Source: Paenibacillus sp. J5C2022 (GTDB lineage Bacteria; Bacillota; Bacilli; Paenibacillales; Paenibacillaceae). Taken from it: a stretch of DNA of 64,000 bases. The notes beneath the pieces were generated by a model. The model was given only the letters and a program-made list of their open reading frames with translations, was not told the origin of the DNA and searched no databases. Of this stretch, positions 17,484 to 26,993 are shown piece after piece (positions within the stretch are counted from its first letter, which is position 1; each line of letters begins with the position of its first letter). The stretch is from NCBI RefSeq assembly GCF_025567625.1, contig NZ_JAOQJC010000010.1, forward strand, positions 124,001-188,000, written 5' to 3'. The position numbers were made by a program, and so were the translations under genes.

Positions 17484-17711
17484 TTGAGGAAATGCATAGC
17501 AATCATCATGGCGGCACTACTAATGTTAGCCCTTATGCCTGTTCATGCCGGTGCCGTTTACTTTTCTACGTTGGGAGAAGGGAACTCATATGCACTGGAT
17601 GTGGGCTCTATAAAACGCATAGATTTCTATCAGAGGAACAATAGCAACTATTTGCCGCTTCCCAATCACCTGTATGTCGACAATGTTCGTCTAGGCGAGC
17701 TTGAGCCCTGA
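17484..17711 (+). CDS. Small secreted protein (uncertain)
   Basis: A 75-residue product if TTG 17484 is used; GGGGG lies about 9 bases before it, while ATG 17475 is too close to that site. The N-terminus RKCIAIIMAALLMLALMP ending in VHAGA reads as a signal peptide. The remaining ~50 residues end YVDNVRLGELEP, which resembles the last strand of galactose-binding-like carbohydrate modules. It may be the leftover of a larger secreted glycosidase or a free-standing small protein. It ends 8 bases before the first possible start of the GH3 gene. Family not recognised. Confidence 0.4.
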   Translation: MRKCIAIIMAALLMLALMPVHAGAVYFSTLGEGNSYALDVGSIKRIDFYQRNNSNYLPLPNHLYVDNVRLGELEP

Positions 17712-17740
17712 AAAATAAAATGAACCGGATGGTGTGTCTG

Positions 17741-19249
17741 ATGAATAAGCAGGATATGCAGATGAGAGATAAAGTAGCCCAAATGTTTACGTTCTCTGTT
17801 TTCGGAGCGTCGTTGAATGAGGATACACGGTTTTTACTGACAGAACTAAAAGCAGGAGGACTGTTCCTCGGTACTGCCAGCTTGCAAAATACGAAGCAGG
17901 TACACAGTCTGACTTCAGAGCTGCAAGGCTTGTCCATGACAGAGGGCAGCGGCATTCCGTTGTTCATCTCGGCGGATTTCGTAGCCGGCGCAGGCTGCAA
18001 GGTGCAAGGCGCCGTTCATTTCCCCAAAAATCGGGCGATCGGAGCGGCGGCGGACGAAGGCCTGGCTTACGAGACGGGCAGGATAACGGCGATGGAAAGC
18101 TTGGCTATAGGTGTTAACTTTAATTACAGCCCTGTCGTGGATGTGAATAACAATCCCAAAAACCCGGTCATCGGAACCCATTCATTCGGTGCAGATAAGC
18201 AGCTAGTCAGCCGATTGGGCAATGCTGTTATTCGCGGCTATCAGGAACATGGAATGATAGCTACAGCTAAGCATTTTCCGGGACATGGCGATACCCATGT
18301 AGATTCTCATGAGGATCTGCCCGTGCTTTCCTTCACGAAGGAGCGGTTGGAATCTATGGAATGGGTGCCGTTTCGCAGTGCGATCTCACAAGGAGCAGAT
18401 GCCATTATGGTAGGGCATATGGCAGTTCCTGCGATCGATCCTTCACTTATGCCGGCTTCTCTATCCTATGAGATAACGACGGGGCTTTTGCGTAAGAATA
18501 TGCAGTTCCAGGGGCTCATCGTCACGGACGGATTATCCATGAAGGGGATCACTAATCAGTTCTCGATGGAAGAGGCGTGCATACGGGCAGTTCTTGCCGG
18601 GGCCGATATACTGCTGGCAACTGCGGAAGATGTGCAGCAAGCGGCCTCTATGCTGGAAGCCGTAGTGGAAGCTGTAAGACGGGGGAGAATTCCACTGGAG
18701 CGCATCGAGGAGTCCTATGGCCGCATCAAGAGAATGAAACAAAAGTACCGGTTAACTGCACAATTGTACCGTCCGTCGGTGTATGAAGAAAAGGTGTTCA
18801 AGCAAAGGGAGTCGGAAGAGACAGCTCTCGAATTGGCAAGTCTCGCCGCTACGCCGATAGGAAGCATGAGAGCGGGGGTCTTGCTTGAACAATCCGACAC
18901 AGCATGGCTGCTCATTTGCGATCGTCATTTATGTGTCTTCGCAGAAGGTGTGCGGAGAAGACTCCCAACGATTGAGGAGTGCCTGATAGACAGCTTCGAG
19001 GAAGCGCTGAATCAGTTGAAGAGCATTCAACCCGACCGTAATATCATGCTTGCCATATGTCATCATAAGCCGATTGCCGATAACTGGATTTCGCTCTTCA
19101 GGAATGAAATGAAGCGGGTCAATAGAGGACTCTGGATTCACTTCGGTTCGGAGTACGATGTACGGGACATTGGAATCCCCTGCTTGTTGATGTATGACCG
19201 TGCTCCAGCCCTGCAGCAGACTGCCGCTCGCTATTTGACGCAGGAATAA
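17741..19249 (+). CDS. GH3 beta-N-acetylhexosaminidase (NagZ-type)
   Basis: A 502-residue protein from ATG 17741, preceded by GGATGGTG; an in-frame ATG at 17720 adds seven residues but lacks a ribosome site. The GH3 barrel carries KHFPGHGDT followed by DSH, the Asp-His acid/base pair typical of NagZ-like hexosaminidases, and the nucleophile Asp263 in IVTDGLSMKG. A C-terminal domain of about 150 residues follows. There is no signal peptide, so it probably acts inside the cell on imported GlcNAc-containing oligosaccharides or muropeptides. It lies just upstream of the second importer and could be part of its pathway. Confidence 0.85.
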   Translation: MNKQDMQMRDKVAQMFTFSVFGASLNEDTRFLLTELKAGGLFLGTASLQNTKQVHSLTSELQGLSMTEGSGIPLFISADFVAGAGCKVQGAVHFPKNRAIGAAADEGLAYETGRITAMESLAIGVNFNYSPVVDVNNNPKNPVIGTHSFGADKQLVSRLGNAVIRGYQEHGMIATAKHFPGHGDTHVDSHEDLPVLSFTKERLESMEWVPFRSAISQGADAIMVGHMAVPAIDPSLMPASLSYEITTGLLRKNMQFQGLIVTDGLSMKGITNQFSMEEACIRAVLAGADILLATAEDVQQAASMLEAVVEAVRRGRIPLERIEESYGRIKRMKQKYRLTAQLYRPSVYEEKVFKQRESEETALELASLAATPIGSMRAGVLLEQSDTAWLLICDRHLCVFAEGVRRRLPTIEECLIDSFEEALNQLKSIQPDRNIMLAICHHKPIADNWISLFRNEMKRVNRGLWIHFGSEYDVRDIGIPCLLMYDRAPALQQTAARYLTQE

Positions 19250-19365
19250 TCCGGTCATATAAGTGCGGGAATTGCAACGGTAATCATCTGCACATAGCGT
19301 CTACTGTCTTCTACAATGAACTCAATCGTATCGTCGAACTAGTACACAGAGAAGAGGTGAATCGA

Positions 19366-20274
19366 ATGGTTCAAGGAAGATGGGGGCGAATGATACGGGC
19401 GGATTGGATGCTGTACCTGTTTTTAATACCTGGTCTATTGTACTTCGTCATATTTAAGTACTTGCCCATGTACGGTATTATGATTGCTTTTCAGGACTAT
19501 AGCCCGTTTAAAGGGATAACGGGAAGCGAATTTGTCGGGCTGAAGCATTTTATGCGTTTTTTCGAAGATGATGAGTTTATCACCGTATTCCGCAATACAT
19601 TGCTCATTAGTTTGTATAAGCTGATTTTCGGGTTTCCCGTCCCGATCATTCTTGCACTTATGCTGAATGAGGTCAGAATATTATGGTTCAAGCGAACGGC
19701 GCAGACATTATTTTACATCCCTCATTTCTTTTCATGGGTTATCTTCGGCGGGATCGTCATACAAGTGCTGTCGTCTAAGGGCATGGTCAATAGTGTGATT
19801 GCTTTTTTCGGAGGAGAGCCGATTATGTTTATGGCCGAGAAGGCGTTTTTTCGCAGCATTCTGGTCATTTCGGATATTCTCAAGGAATCGGGCTGGGCAT
19901 CGATTATTTACATTGCGGCTATTGCAGGCGTGGACCCCGCATTATACGAAGCTGTGAGAATGGATGGGGCTAAGAAGCTGCATGAAATCTGGCATGTGAC
20001 ATTACCCGGCATTAAGAGTACGATAATCATCTTATTCATTTTGCAGCTGGGCAATATTCTTGAACTGGGGGTTCAGCAAGTATTTATGCTCTACAACCCA
20101 TTGGTCTATGAAGTAGGAGATATTATTGATACCTACGTGTATCGGGTAGGGCTGACGGAACAGAAATACAGCTTTGCTACTGCCGTTGGATTGTTCCAAG
20201 CTACTGTTGGATTAATTCTGATTTATATGGCGAATTTTCTTGCCAAGCGTTATGGCGGAGGGGGGCTATGGTAG
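19366..20274 (+). CDS. Sugar ABC transporter permease, LplB type (second set)
   Basis: A 302-residue permease. ATG 19366 lies 6 bases after AGAAGAGGTG; GTG 19357 overlaps that site. It has six hydrophobic segments, the FKYLPMYGIMIAFQDY motif and an EAA loop EAVRMDGAKKLHEIWHV. The downstream permease gene begins on the base after its stop codon, so the two are translationally linked. Together with the lipoprotein at 21202 it forms an importer lacking its own ATPase. Confidence 0.9.
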   Translation: MVQGRWGRMIRADWMLYLFLIPGLLYFVIFKYLPMYGIMIAFQDYSPFKGITGSEFVGLKHFMRFFEDDEFITVFRNTLLISLYKLIFGFPVPIILALMLNEVRILWFKRTAQTLFYIPHFFSWVIFGGIVIQVLSSKGMVNSVIAFFGGEPIMFMAEKAFFRSILVISDILKESGWASIIYIAAIAGVDPALYEAVRMDGAKKLHEIWHVTLPGIKSTIIILFILQLGNILELGVQQVFMLYNPLVYEVGDIIDTYVYRVGLTEQKYSFATAVGLFQATVGLILIYMANFLAKRYGGGGLW

Positions 20275-21144
20275 ATGAGAGCGTCTCTGTCCGCGAGAAT
20301 GGGCAATCTGACGAATTATAGTCTGCTCGCATTGCTGGGTTGCATTACTCTGTTTCCCCTTCTTCACGTGCTTGCCCAATCGCTCAGCAGCCAGGCTGCC
20401 GTCGTATCGAATCAGGTGACCGTCTATCCAATCAATTTCCAGATTGAGGCGTACCGTCTCTTGCTCAATGACAGTGCATTCTATCAAGCATTCGGCATCT
20501 CGATCCTTCGTACCGTTGCGGGGGTCGCCATCAATATGACGCTGACATGTCTGATGGCATATCCGTTGTCAAGAAGAAGGCTGGCGGGAAGAAGCGTTGT
20601 CATGAATATGGTGATCTTCACAATGCTGTTCCAGGGAGGACTGATTCCCACCTTCCTGTTGTTGAAAGAGCTGTCGATGCTGGATTCGATATGGTCCCTG
20701 CTGTTGCCTTCAGCTGTCAGCGCTTTCAATCTGATCTTGCTGAAAAATTTCTTTCAATCCGTACCTGACAGCATGGAAGAGTCAGCGAAGATCGACGGAG
20801 CCTCTCATGGCTCAATATTGTTTCGGATTTATGTACCGCTGTCGATGCCGGCAATGGCCACATTGAGTTTATTCTATGCGGTCATGCACTGGAACACTTA
20901 TTTTGACGCAGTCATGTATATCAACAATCCGAATCTCATTCCGCTTCAGGTCTACCTGCGCAATATAATCGTACTGAATGATTCGAATATCGATATGACC
21001 AATCTTACCGGATTATTCTTGGTAGCTCCGGAGACGCTGAAGGCTGCGACGATTATAGCGAGTGTTCTGCCGATGATTGTTGTTTATCCGTTTGTACAAC
21101 GATTTTTTGTTAAGGGTGTCATGCTTGGAGCGATCAAGGAGTGA
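20275..21144 (+). CDS. Sugar ABC transporter permease, YtcP/LplC type (second set)
   Basis: A 289-residue permease; ATG 20275 directly follows TAG of the preceding gene, with GGCGGAGGGGGG upstream inside that gene. The EAA loop is EESAKIDGASHGSILFRIYVP and the C-terminus ends FFVKGVMLGAIKE. It partners the LplB-type permease upstream. Confidence 0.9.
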   Translation: MRASLSARMGNLTNYSLLALLGCITLFPLLHVLAQSLSSQAAVVSNQVTVYPINFQIEAYRLLLNDSAFYQAFGISILRTVAGVAINMTLTCLMAYPLSRRRLAGRSVVMNMVIFTMLFQGGLIPTFLLLKELSMLDSIWSLLLPSAVSAFNLILLKNFFQSVPDSMEESAKIDGASHGSILFRIYVPLSMPAMATLSLFYAVMHWNTYFDAVMYINNPNLIPLQVYLRNIIVLNDSNIDMTNLTGLFLVAPETLKAATIIASVLPMIVVYPFVQRFFVKGVMLGAIKE

Positions 21145-21201
21145 ACGACGTGTCGATAGTAATCGGTGAAGTGATAGATGAATAGAGGAGGGTCTATATC
21201 G

Positions 21202-22797
21202 ATGAAGAGAATGACAATAATTGTTCTGGCTTTTATTCTTGCTGTTGTCCTTGCGGCAGGCTGCAGTTCCGGCAACGAAGTGAACTCCCCTAGCGGCAAC
21301 ACAAATAAGGACGCATCGTCGACTGGGCAAGGTTCAACTGCAGGTGAGAAAGGAACAGGCGATTCGACGGATAAAAATGGTTCAGATAAGCCCGCCGTCA
21401 TTAAGGTGTTCATGATGGGAGGAGCCAAGTTCCCCGAGGGACAAGACATTAACGAGAATCCCTGGACAGAAATGATAGAGAAAGAAAACAATATCGATCT
21501 TCAGATTGATTACGGTCCGTCAGCTCCGGATGAATTCATGAGCAAGTTGAATCTGAAGATCGCCTCCAACGATATTCCCGACCTGTTCTTGATTCCTTCC
21601 AGCTATCAGAATTGGCTGATGGAGAATGCCGAGCTTGGAGCGTTAATGGAATTGGATGGCAAGCTCGATCCGTACAGCAACATTATGAACGCCGTCTATC
21701 CTGAATCATGGGAAGCAGTAAAGTATAATGGAAAGATATACGCGATTCCTGTCTTGAATGACGGGAACAAAGCTACAGACAATCTGTATATACGCAAGGA
21801 CTGGCTGGATCGCTTAAAGCTGGATGTGCCTAAGACACTGGAGGACTACGAGCAAGTGATCAAGGCGTTCAGGGATGAGGACCCCGACGGCAACGGCAAG
21901 AATGATACTTATGCTATGGTCGCCTACGACAATATGCTCGGCTGGTCCCATCTATTCGGTGCATTCGGAGTCGTCCCGGGCTTCTGGGTGGAGAAGGAAG
22001 GGCAGCTGGTGATATCCGATATCCAGCCGGAGATGAAAGATGCGCTTGCTTACATCCATAAGCTTTATAAGGAAAAGCTGCTCGACAACGAATGGCCGAT
22101 TACGAAGATTGCCGCATTGAAGGAGAAGGTTGCGAATAACCAGACCGGCATCTTCGAAGGCAGCTGGGCGGCGCCGCGCGGCGAGATTAACACGAGCGTG
22201 CAGAACGATCCCAATGCGGAATGGATTGCAATCGCTCCTCCGACAGGTCCGAACGGCAAGCAAGGTGTGTTCGGCGGGCCCTACTTCAAATCAATTGCCG
22301 TCATCAGCAGTCAAGCCAAGCATCCGGATGCTATATTGAAGATGTTGAACTGGATGGCTGTACCGGACGCGATGGATAAATTCGTATTCGGATTCGGGGA
22401 TTTGGGTGAAGGCGTGCTGTATGATATCGTTGATGGCAAATATGCATTGAACTTCGAGAATCATAATAAATATGGCTACCGCCAACAGCTCATGTACATG
22501 CAGCCTAAGGAATTGAACGAGAAGAAGATGGAGTCTCTTGGGGCCCAGTTCGATCTAGTCGGCACCATTATGCACTCTGTTCAGTATGCGATTCCGAATC
22601 TGTTCATGGGTGCTCCGACACCTTCAATGATTGAGAACATGAGCAGTCTGGAGAAATTAAGAAGCGAGACATTCACGAAGATCATTGTCGGCGAGCTGCC
22701 CGTCGATGCTTTCGACGAATTCGTTCAAGAATACAATGCCAAGGGCGGGGAAGTCATTACACAGGAAGTACAGGAATGGTATACGAGCTCCAAGTAA
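21202..22797 (+). CDS. Extracellular sugar-binding lipoprotein (second set)
   Basis: A 531-residue lipoprotein. ATG 21202 follows GAGGAGGG by 9 bases; ATG 21178 precedes it without such a site. The signal peptide ends in the lipobox AAGC, followed by a Ser/Gly/Asn/Thr-rich linker. DEDPDGNGKNDTYA is the same EF-hand-like loop as in the other two binding proteins of this window. It captures an oligosaccharide for the permeases at 19366 and 20275. The ligand is unknown. Confidence 0.9.
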   Translation: MKRMTIIVLAFILAVVLAAGCSSGNEVNSPSGNTNKDASSTGQGSTAGEKGTGDSTDKNGSDKPAVIKVFMMGGAKFPEGQDINENPWTEMIEKENNIDLQIDYGPSAPDEFMSKLNLKIASNDIPDLFLIPSSYQNWLMENAELGALMELDGKLDPYSNIMNAVYPESWEAVKYNGKIYAIPVLNDGNKATDNLYIRKDWLDRLKLDVPKTLEDYEQVIKAFRDEDPDGNGKNDTYAMVAYDNMLGWSHLFGAFGVVPGFWVEKEGQLVISDIQPEMKDALAYIHKLYKEKLLDNEWPITKIAALKEKVANNQTGIFEGSWAAPRGEINTSVQNDPNAEWIAIAPPTGPNGKQGVFGGPYFKSIAVISSQAKHPDAILKMLNWMAVPDAMDKFVFGFGDLGEGVLYDIVDGKYALNFENHNKYGYRQQLMYMQPKELNEKKMESLGAQFDLVGTIMHSVQYAIPNLFMGAPTPSMIENMSSLEKLRSETFTKIIVGELPVDAFDEFVQEYNAKGGEVITQEVQEWYTSSK

Positions 22798-22835
22798 AAG
22801 CGCTCCATAACAACCGGAAGGCACGGTGATTGACA

Positions 22836-24599
22836 ATGAAGAAGATGCTTAATAAACGGAACCATTCAACGATCAAGAACAAGCTGATGGTCATCGTTAT
22901 CGGGCATCTTCTTCTATTCTCTGTACTGTTGTTCACCTTGTTCATGTGGTTCCAGTCCGTGCTGGAAAATAAGATTAGCGCATTAGCGATGCAAACGATG
23001 GATATGATCATCAATCATGTGGATTTATATATGGAGAATCATATCCGGCTGTCGGATACGATCGCGATTGACAGCAACTTGATCAAGCTGCTTCGCGAGC
23101 ATTCTGACTTCTCTTCGCCCGGTTCGGTATGGTCCATGGTGCAGCTGCTGGAGAAGCTGAAGAGCTTCTCCGCCATGAATCAGAATATAGATTCCGTTGC
23201 TATTTATAACATGGGGTCGCGTAAAATCCTGTCGACGACGGATGGCATATTCAATATGTCCTCAGACAGAGAGGAATGGGAAGAGGTGATCGGAAGCAGT
23301 ACTGAGCCGTTGACCATGATAGCGGACGCAAAGGGGGTTGTGCCCGACTATGCCGTTAGAGGGCGCTCCATGATTAGTGTGATGCGCAAGCTGCCGGGTC
23401 GGAACCAGGAACATATCCTGCTCATTAATTTCAATAAAAAGATACTGGATATGTATACCGGAAGCGCAAAGCTCTGGCAGGGAACAGGGATTGCCATAAG
23501 CGATGAGCGGGGCAAGGTCTTCTATACGGCAAGATTGACAGAGGAGCAACTGGACAAGATGCCGATCGCGAAGAAGGCTTACGACTCCATTGCTGTCATG
23601 GGACAGAAGTATATTGTCGTGAACAAAACTTCGCATGTGACAGGCTGGACCACAAGCCTCATTATTCCCTATCGAGAGATTATGTACGATGTTCTGATCA
23701 TGCAACGTGTGGTGGTCGTTATTTTTTCATTGTTAGCGGTAATTATGCTGTTCACGTTCGGATTGCTCTATATGCAAATTTTTAATCCGATCAAACGGTT
23801 AATTCAGAGTATGGTTCAGATTGAGAAGGGATTGTCCTTCAAGCCTATTCCTATTGATCGAATGGATGAGCTGGGTTATCTGCAGAAGAGGTTCAATGAT
23901 ATGGTTCATAATGAGCAGAGCATGCGCAAGACGATTTATGAAGAGCAATTGCATAAGAAGGATATTGAACTGAAATTTCTTCAGTCACAAGTCAATCCGC
24001 ACTTTTTGTACAATACGCTAGATTCTATTTATTGGATTGCCGAGGAGAGAGAATTGGAGGAGATCAGCGAAGTTGTGCTGGACCTGTCCAGATTTTTCAG
24101 ATTGAGCCTTAGCCGCGGCAAGGATTACGTAAGTGTGAAGGAAAGTGTAGAGCATCTCGACTATTATTTGCGTCTCCAGCAGTTCCGGCATACGGATAAA
24201 TTTGAGGTTATTTGGGCAGTGGACGAGGAGCTGCGTGATATCAAGATTATGAAGCTGATGCTGCAGCCGATTGTGGAGAATGCGATCGTGCACAGTCTTG
24301 AGAGGGCGGCTGAGCCTTGCCAGCTGACGATTGCCATCTACCGTGAGCATGAAGCTGCATGCTTTACCGTGACGGATACGGGGATAGGCATAGGAAGGGA
24401 TCGATTGTCCCGCTTGATGAAAGAAATTATGCGTGAGGATGGCGTCTCCGGTACAACATACGGATTGCGCAATTTGTACCAACGCTTGCTTATACAGTAC
24501 GGCGACGATATGAGCTTTGAAATCCGGAGCGAGCCGATGAAGGGGACCTGTGTATCAGTCCGAATACGATTGAAGCGGCTGGGAGGTGAACGTGCATGA
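22836..24599 (+). CDS. YesM-type sensor histidine kinase (second set)
   Basis: A 587-residue kinase; ATG 22836 is preferred to TTG 22830, with GGTG 5-8 bases upstream. Membrane helices lie at about residues 25-45 and 290-315 around a Cache-type extracellular sensor. A HAMP linker (IFNPIKRLIQSM) and phosphoacceptor His389 in VNPHFLYN follow, then LMLQPIVENAIVHSL and DTGIGIG for ATP binding. Its stop overlaps the start of the regulator gene by four bases (ATGA), so the pair is translationally coupled. Unlike the first set, the pair lies downstream of its importer. Confidence 0.9.
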   Translation: MKKMLNKRNHSTIKNKLMVIVIGHLLLFSVLLFTLFMWFQSVLENKISALAMQTMDMIINHVDLYMENHIRLSDTIAIDSNLIKLLREHSDFSSPGSVWSMVQLLEKLKSFSAMNQNIDSVAIYNMGSRKILSTTDGIFNMSSDREEWEEVIGSSTEPLTMIADAKGVVPDYAVRGRSMISVMRKLPGRNQEHILLINFNKKILDMYTGSAKLWQGTGIAISDERGKVFYTARLTEEQLDKMPIAKKAYDSIAVMGQKYIVVNKTSHVTGWTTSLIIPYREIMYDVLIMQRVVVVIFSLLAVIMLFTFGLLYMQIFNPIKRLIQSMVQIEKGLSFKPIPIDRMDELGYLQKRFNDMVHNEQSMRKTIYEEQLHKKDIELKFLQSQVNPHFLYNTLDSIYWIAEERELEEISEVVLDLSRFFRLSLSRGKDYVSVKESVEHLDYYLRLQQFRHTDKFEVIWAVDEELRDIKIMKLMLQPIVENAIVHSLERAAEPCQLTIAIYREHEAACFTVTDTGIGIGRDRLSRLMKEIMREDGVSGTTYGLRNLYQRLLIQYGDDMSFEIRSEPMKGTCVSVRIRLKRLGGERA

Positions 24600-26191
24600 A
24601 GATGAGAGCGATCATCGTAGAGGATGAGCCGAAGGTAAGGAAGGGATTAGCCGAGCTGGTCAACTGGGGGCAGTATGGTCTTGAGCTGGCAGGAACCGCT
24701 GCGAACGGACTGGAAGGTCTGGAGTTGTTCCTGCAGTGCGAGCCCCACCTTGTCGTTGCGGATATCCGCATGCCGGTTATGGATGGACTCGCCATGACAG
24801 AGGCGATCATGGAGAGAAAGCCGGATACTAAGGTGCTGATCATCAGCGGCCATGACGAATTTCAATACGCTCAGCGATGTATAGCACTTGGAGTGACGAA
24901 TTATCTGCTCAAGCCAATCGGCAAGAAGCAATTTCACGCAGAACTGGAGCAGGTAGTTCGGAGCTGGAGAGAAGATCGGTTGAAGGGGCGGCAGATTCAT
25001 CTGCTGGAAGAGAAACTGAAAAGCCATCTGCCTGTTTTGTACAATACTTTCCTGGACGATTGGCTAAGCGGCAATGCTCCGCTTTCGGAGGAGGCGCTGC
25101 AGGAAACTTTCGCTTTTCTGGGGGTTGCTTATGATTTCGACAATTCTGCTGCTTTGGCGCTCTTCGAGCTGGATATAAGCGAGGCGGGCAACTACTCGAT
25201 CTCCGACCGCAAGCTGCTGGAGTTCGCTATGCATAATATCGTAAGCGAGCTTGCTGAGCAGATAGGAATTGTATATCAAAGGGGCGACGGCCAGACCGTT
25301 GTCATCTATCAATCGGTATCGAGCGATCTGGTAGAGGATGTCATGTTATGGGCGGATAGAGCAAGGGTTAAAGTTAGTGCAATTCTGAATGTCAGCGTCA
25401 CTGCGGGGATAGGGCCTGAAGCCGTACATATCCGGCAATTGCCCCGTATCTTCCAGGAAGCGAGGCGCTTGCTGAGGCTGAAGCTGACCTTCGGTACGGA
25501 CTTGATTCTTCATGAACGTATGGTGCATGCCGATTCAGAAGAGGCGGCTGCCGTGCTCTACGAGTCTGAGCAGACGCTGTTGGCACATGCGGTAGAGATG
25601 AATAATATTGCGGACATCGAGAGAAGCATCAAGGGACTGTTCGACAAGTGGAAGAGTCAGAAGCCTCTGGCCTATCCTGATGAGGTCTCCTTCCAATTCA
25701 TCGGCTTGTTCACAGGTCTGACCCATCGTCTAGGGAAAACGATTCGTGCTTTTCTTGATAAGGAGAATATGAAGAAGTGGCGAGAGCCTGAGTTATTTCG
25801 TTCCATGGACGAGATGCAAGAGTGGTGGCTGGAGCGCTTTATTGACCTGAGTCGAGCCTATGAGGGATATCGTTCCGACCGCAAGACGAAGATTGTGCAG
25901 CAGGCGAAGGAATATATTGATAGGCACATCTATGACCAAGTGACCCGGGAGGCTGCGGCAGATCATGTATATGTCAATGCGTCATATCTCAGCAGGTTGT
26001 TCCGTGATGTAACGGGCGAATCGTTCTCCGACTTCGTCATGCGGAAGAAGATGGAGAGAGCTATTCATCTTCTTCAGATTGAACGAGTGATGGTATATGA
26101 AGTAGCTGATCGTCTGGGGTATAAGGACCCAAGCTATTTCGCAAGAGTGTTCAAGAAATATACGGGTAAGAGTCCGTCAGAATATCAATAG
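24596..26191 (+). CDS. AraC-type response regulator (long form, second set)
   Basis: A 531-residue regulator. Residues 1-125 are a receiver domain with Glu9-Asp10 and phosphoacceptor Asp56 in VVADIRMP, and LKP near residue 104. A middle domain of about 270 residues of unknown role follows, and residues ~430-531 hold two AraC helix-turn-helix units ending GKSPSEYQ. It is expected to activate the importer genes 19366-22797 in response to the kinase encoded just upstream. Confidence 0.9.
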   Translation: MKMRAIIVEDEPKVRKGLAELVNWGQYGLELAGTAANGLEGLELFLQCEPHLVVADIRMPVMDGLAMTEAIMERKPDTKVLIISGHDEFQYAQRCIALGVTNYLLKPIGKKQFHAELEQVVRSWREDRLKGRQIHLLEEKLKSHLPVLYNTFLDDWLSGNAPLSEEALQETFAFLGVAYDFDNSAALALFELDISEAGNYSISDRKLLEFAMHNIVSELAEQIGIVYQRGDGQTVVIYQSVSSDLVEDVMLWADRARVKVSAILNVSVTAGIGPEAVHIRQLPRIFQEARRLLRLKLTFGTDLILHERMVHADSEEAAAVLYESEQTLLAHAVEMNNIADIERSIKGLFDKWKSQKPLAYPDEVSFQFIGLFTGLTHRLGKTIRAFLDKENMKKWREPELFRSMDEMQEWWLERFIDLSRAYEGYRSDRKTKIVQQAKEYIDRHIYDQVTREAAADHVYVNASYLSRLFRDVTGESFSDFVMRKKMERAIHLLQIERVMVYEVADRLGYKDPSYFARVFKKYTGKSPSEYQ

Positions 26192-26258
26192 ATGCAGGCT
26201 ATCATTCTCCAAGTTGGCCGAGATGCTGAGCTTTGCAATCGTTCACTGCTGAACGACT

Positions 26259-26288
26259 TTGCCTCTCTGCTCCCGCACATGATATAGT
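26259..26288 (+). promoter_or_regulatory. Probable promoter of hxlR
   Basis: TTGCCT at 26259-26264 and TATAGT at 26283-26288 are separated by 18 bases. The hxlR start codon is 38 bases downstream of the -10. Confidence 0.45.
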
Positions 26289-26325
26289 GATGACACGATA
26301 CTATGCAGAGCAAGAGGTGAAGGGC

Positions 26326-26691
26326 ATGGGACATGTGTGCGGCAAAACGTACAGCTGCGAGAAGGAATTGACGCTTGCCGTCATCGGGGGCAAGTGGAAG
26401 ATGCTCATCTTGTGGCATCTGGGGAGAGAGGGGACCAAGCGATTCGGCGAGCTGAAGTCGCTCATGCCGGGAATTACGCAGAGAATGCTGGTGAATCAGC
26501 TGCGCGAGCTGGAGGAAGACCGCATCGTACACCGCGAGGTGTATCCGGTCGTGCCGCCGAAGGTGGAATATTCCTTGACTGAGCACGGAATCACCCTTAT
26601 GCCGATCCTGGAATCCATGTACGAGTGGGGCAAGCATTATAGCGAGCATGTCATCGACCATGAGGTCGAGGTGAAGGATTCCACGAAATAA
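26326..26691 (+). CDS. hxlR: HxlR-family transcriptional regulator
   Basis: A 121-residue winged-helix regulator starting at ATG 26326 after AGAGGTGAAGG. Longer in-frame starts upstream fall across the promoter. The [28 protein letters not shown] segment is the HxlR signature, with the conserved N-terminal cysteine used in formaldehyde sensing by the Bacillus subtilis protein. The wing region is [12 protein letters not shown]. In B. subtilis HxlR activates hxlAB when formaldehyde is present. Here hxlAB lies 1.7 kb downstream on the same strand, separated by a serine hydrolase gene. The symbol is supported by this proximity, but HxlR-type regulators are a large family. Confidence 0.75.
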   Translation: MGHVCGKTYSCEKELTLAVIGGKWKMLILWHLGREGTKRFGELKSLMPGITQRMLVNQLRELEEDRIVHREVYPVVPPKVEYSLTEHGITLMPILESMYEWGKHYSEHVIDHEVEVKDSTK

Positions 26692-26713
26692 CAGACGATT
26701 TGCATATACGACG

Positions 26714-26748
26714 ATAACGCATAGCGGCTTGCTATGCGTTATTTTTTA
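26714..26748 (+). terminator. Rho-independent terminator after hxlR
   Basis: A perfect 12-pair stem, ATAACGCATAGC with GCTATGCGTTAT, has a five-base loop and six T residues. Confidence 0.85.
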
Positions 26749-26993
26749 TGCCAAAGACCGTTTGCACATTGGCCTTATCGGTCTCGCCAGCATCGGATTG
26801 CACGGAAAAGGCGATTGTTTGTTGCCGCGTCTATAGACGGGCGAGCGATTCGACCAAAGTCCAGTTCAGAACCGCCCAAAGGTCTATTTTGCCTCAGCTT
26901 CAAACCAACTACACTAAAAACGTAAGCAAGAGCGTTTTAACCCCTATTTTTTGGAATGATCAATTTGAGAATGGTTTTGGGAGGTAATGATCC
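26749..26993. other. Intergenic stretch without recognised gene
   Basis: About 245 bases between the hxlR terminator and the serine hydrolase. The base composition shifts towards A+T from about 26880 onwards. The only clear element is GGGAGG just before the next start codon. No promoter of good quality was seen. Confidence 0.4.
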
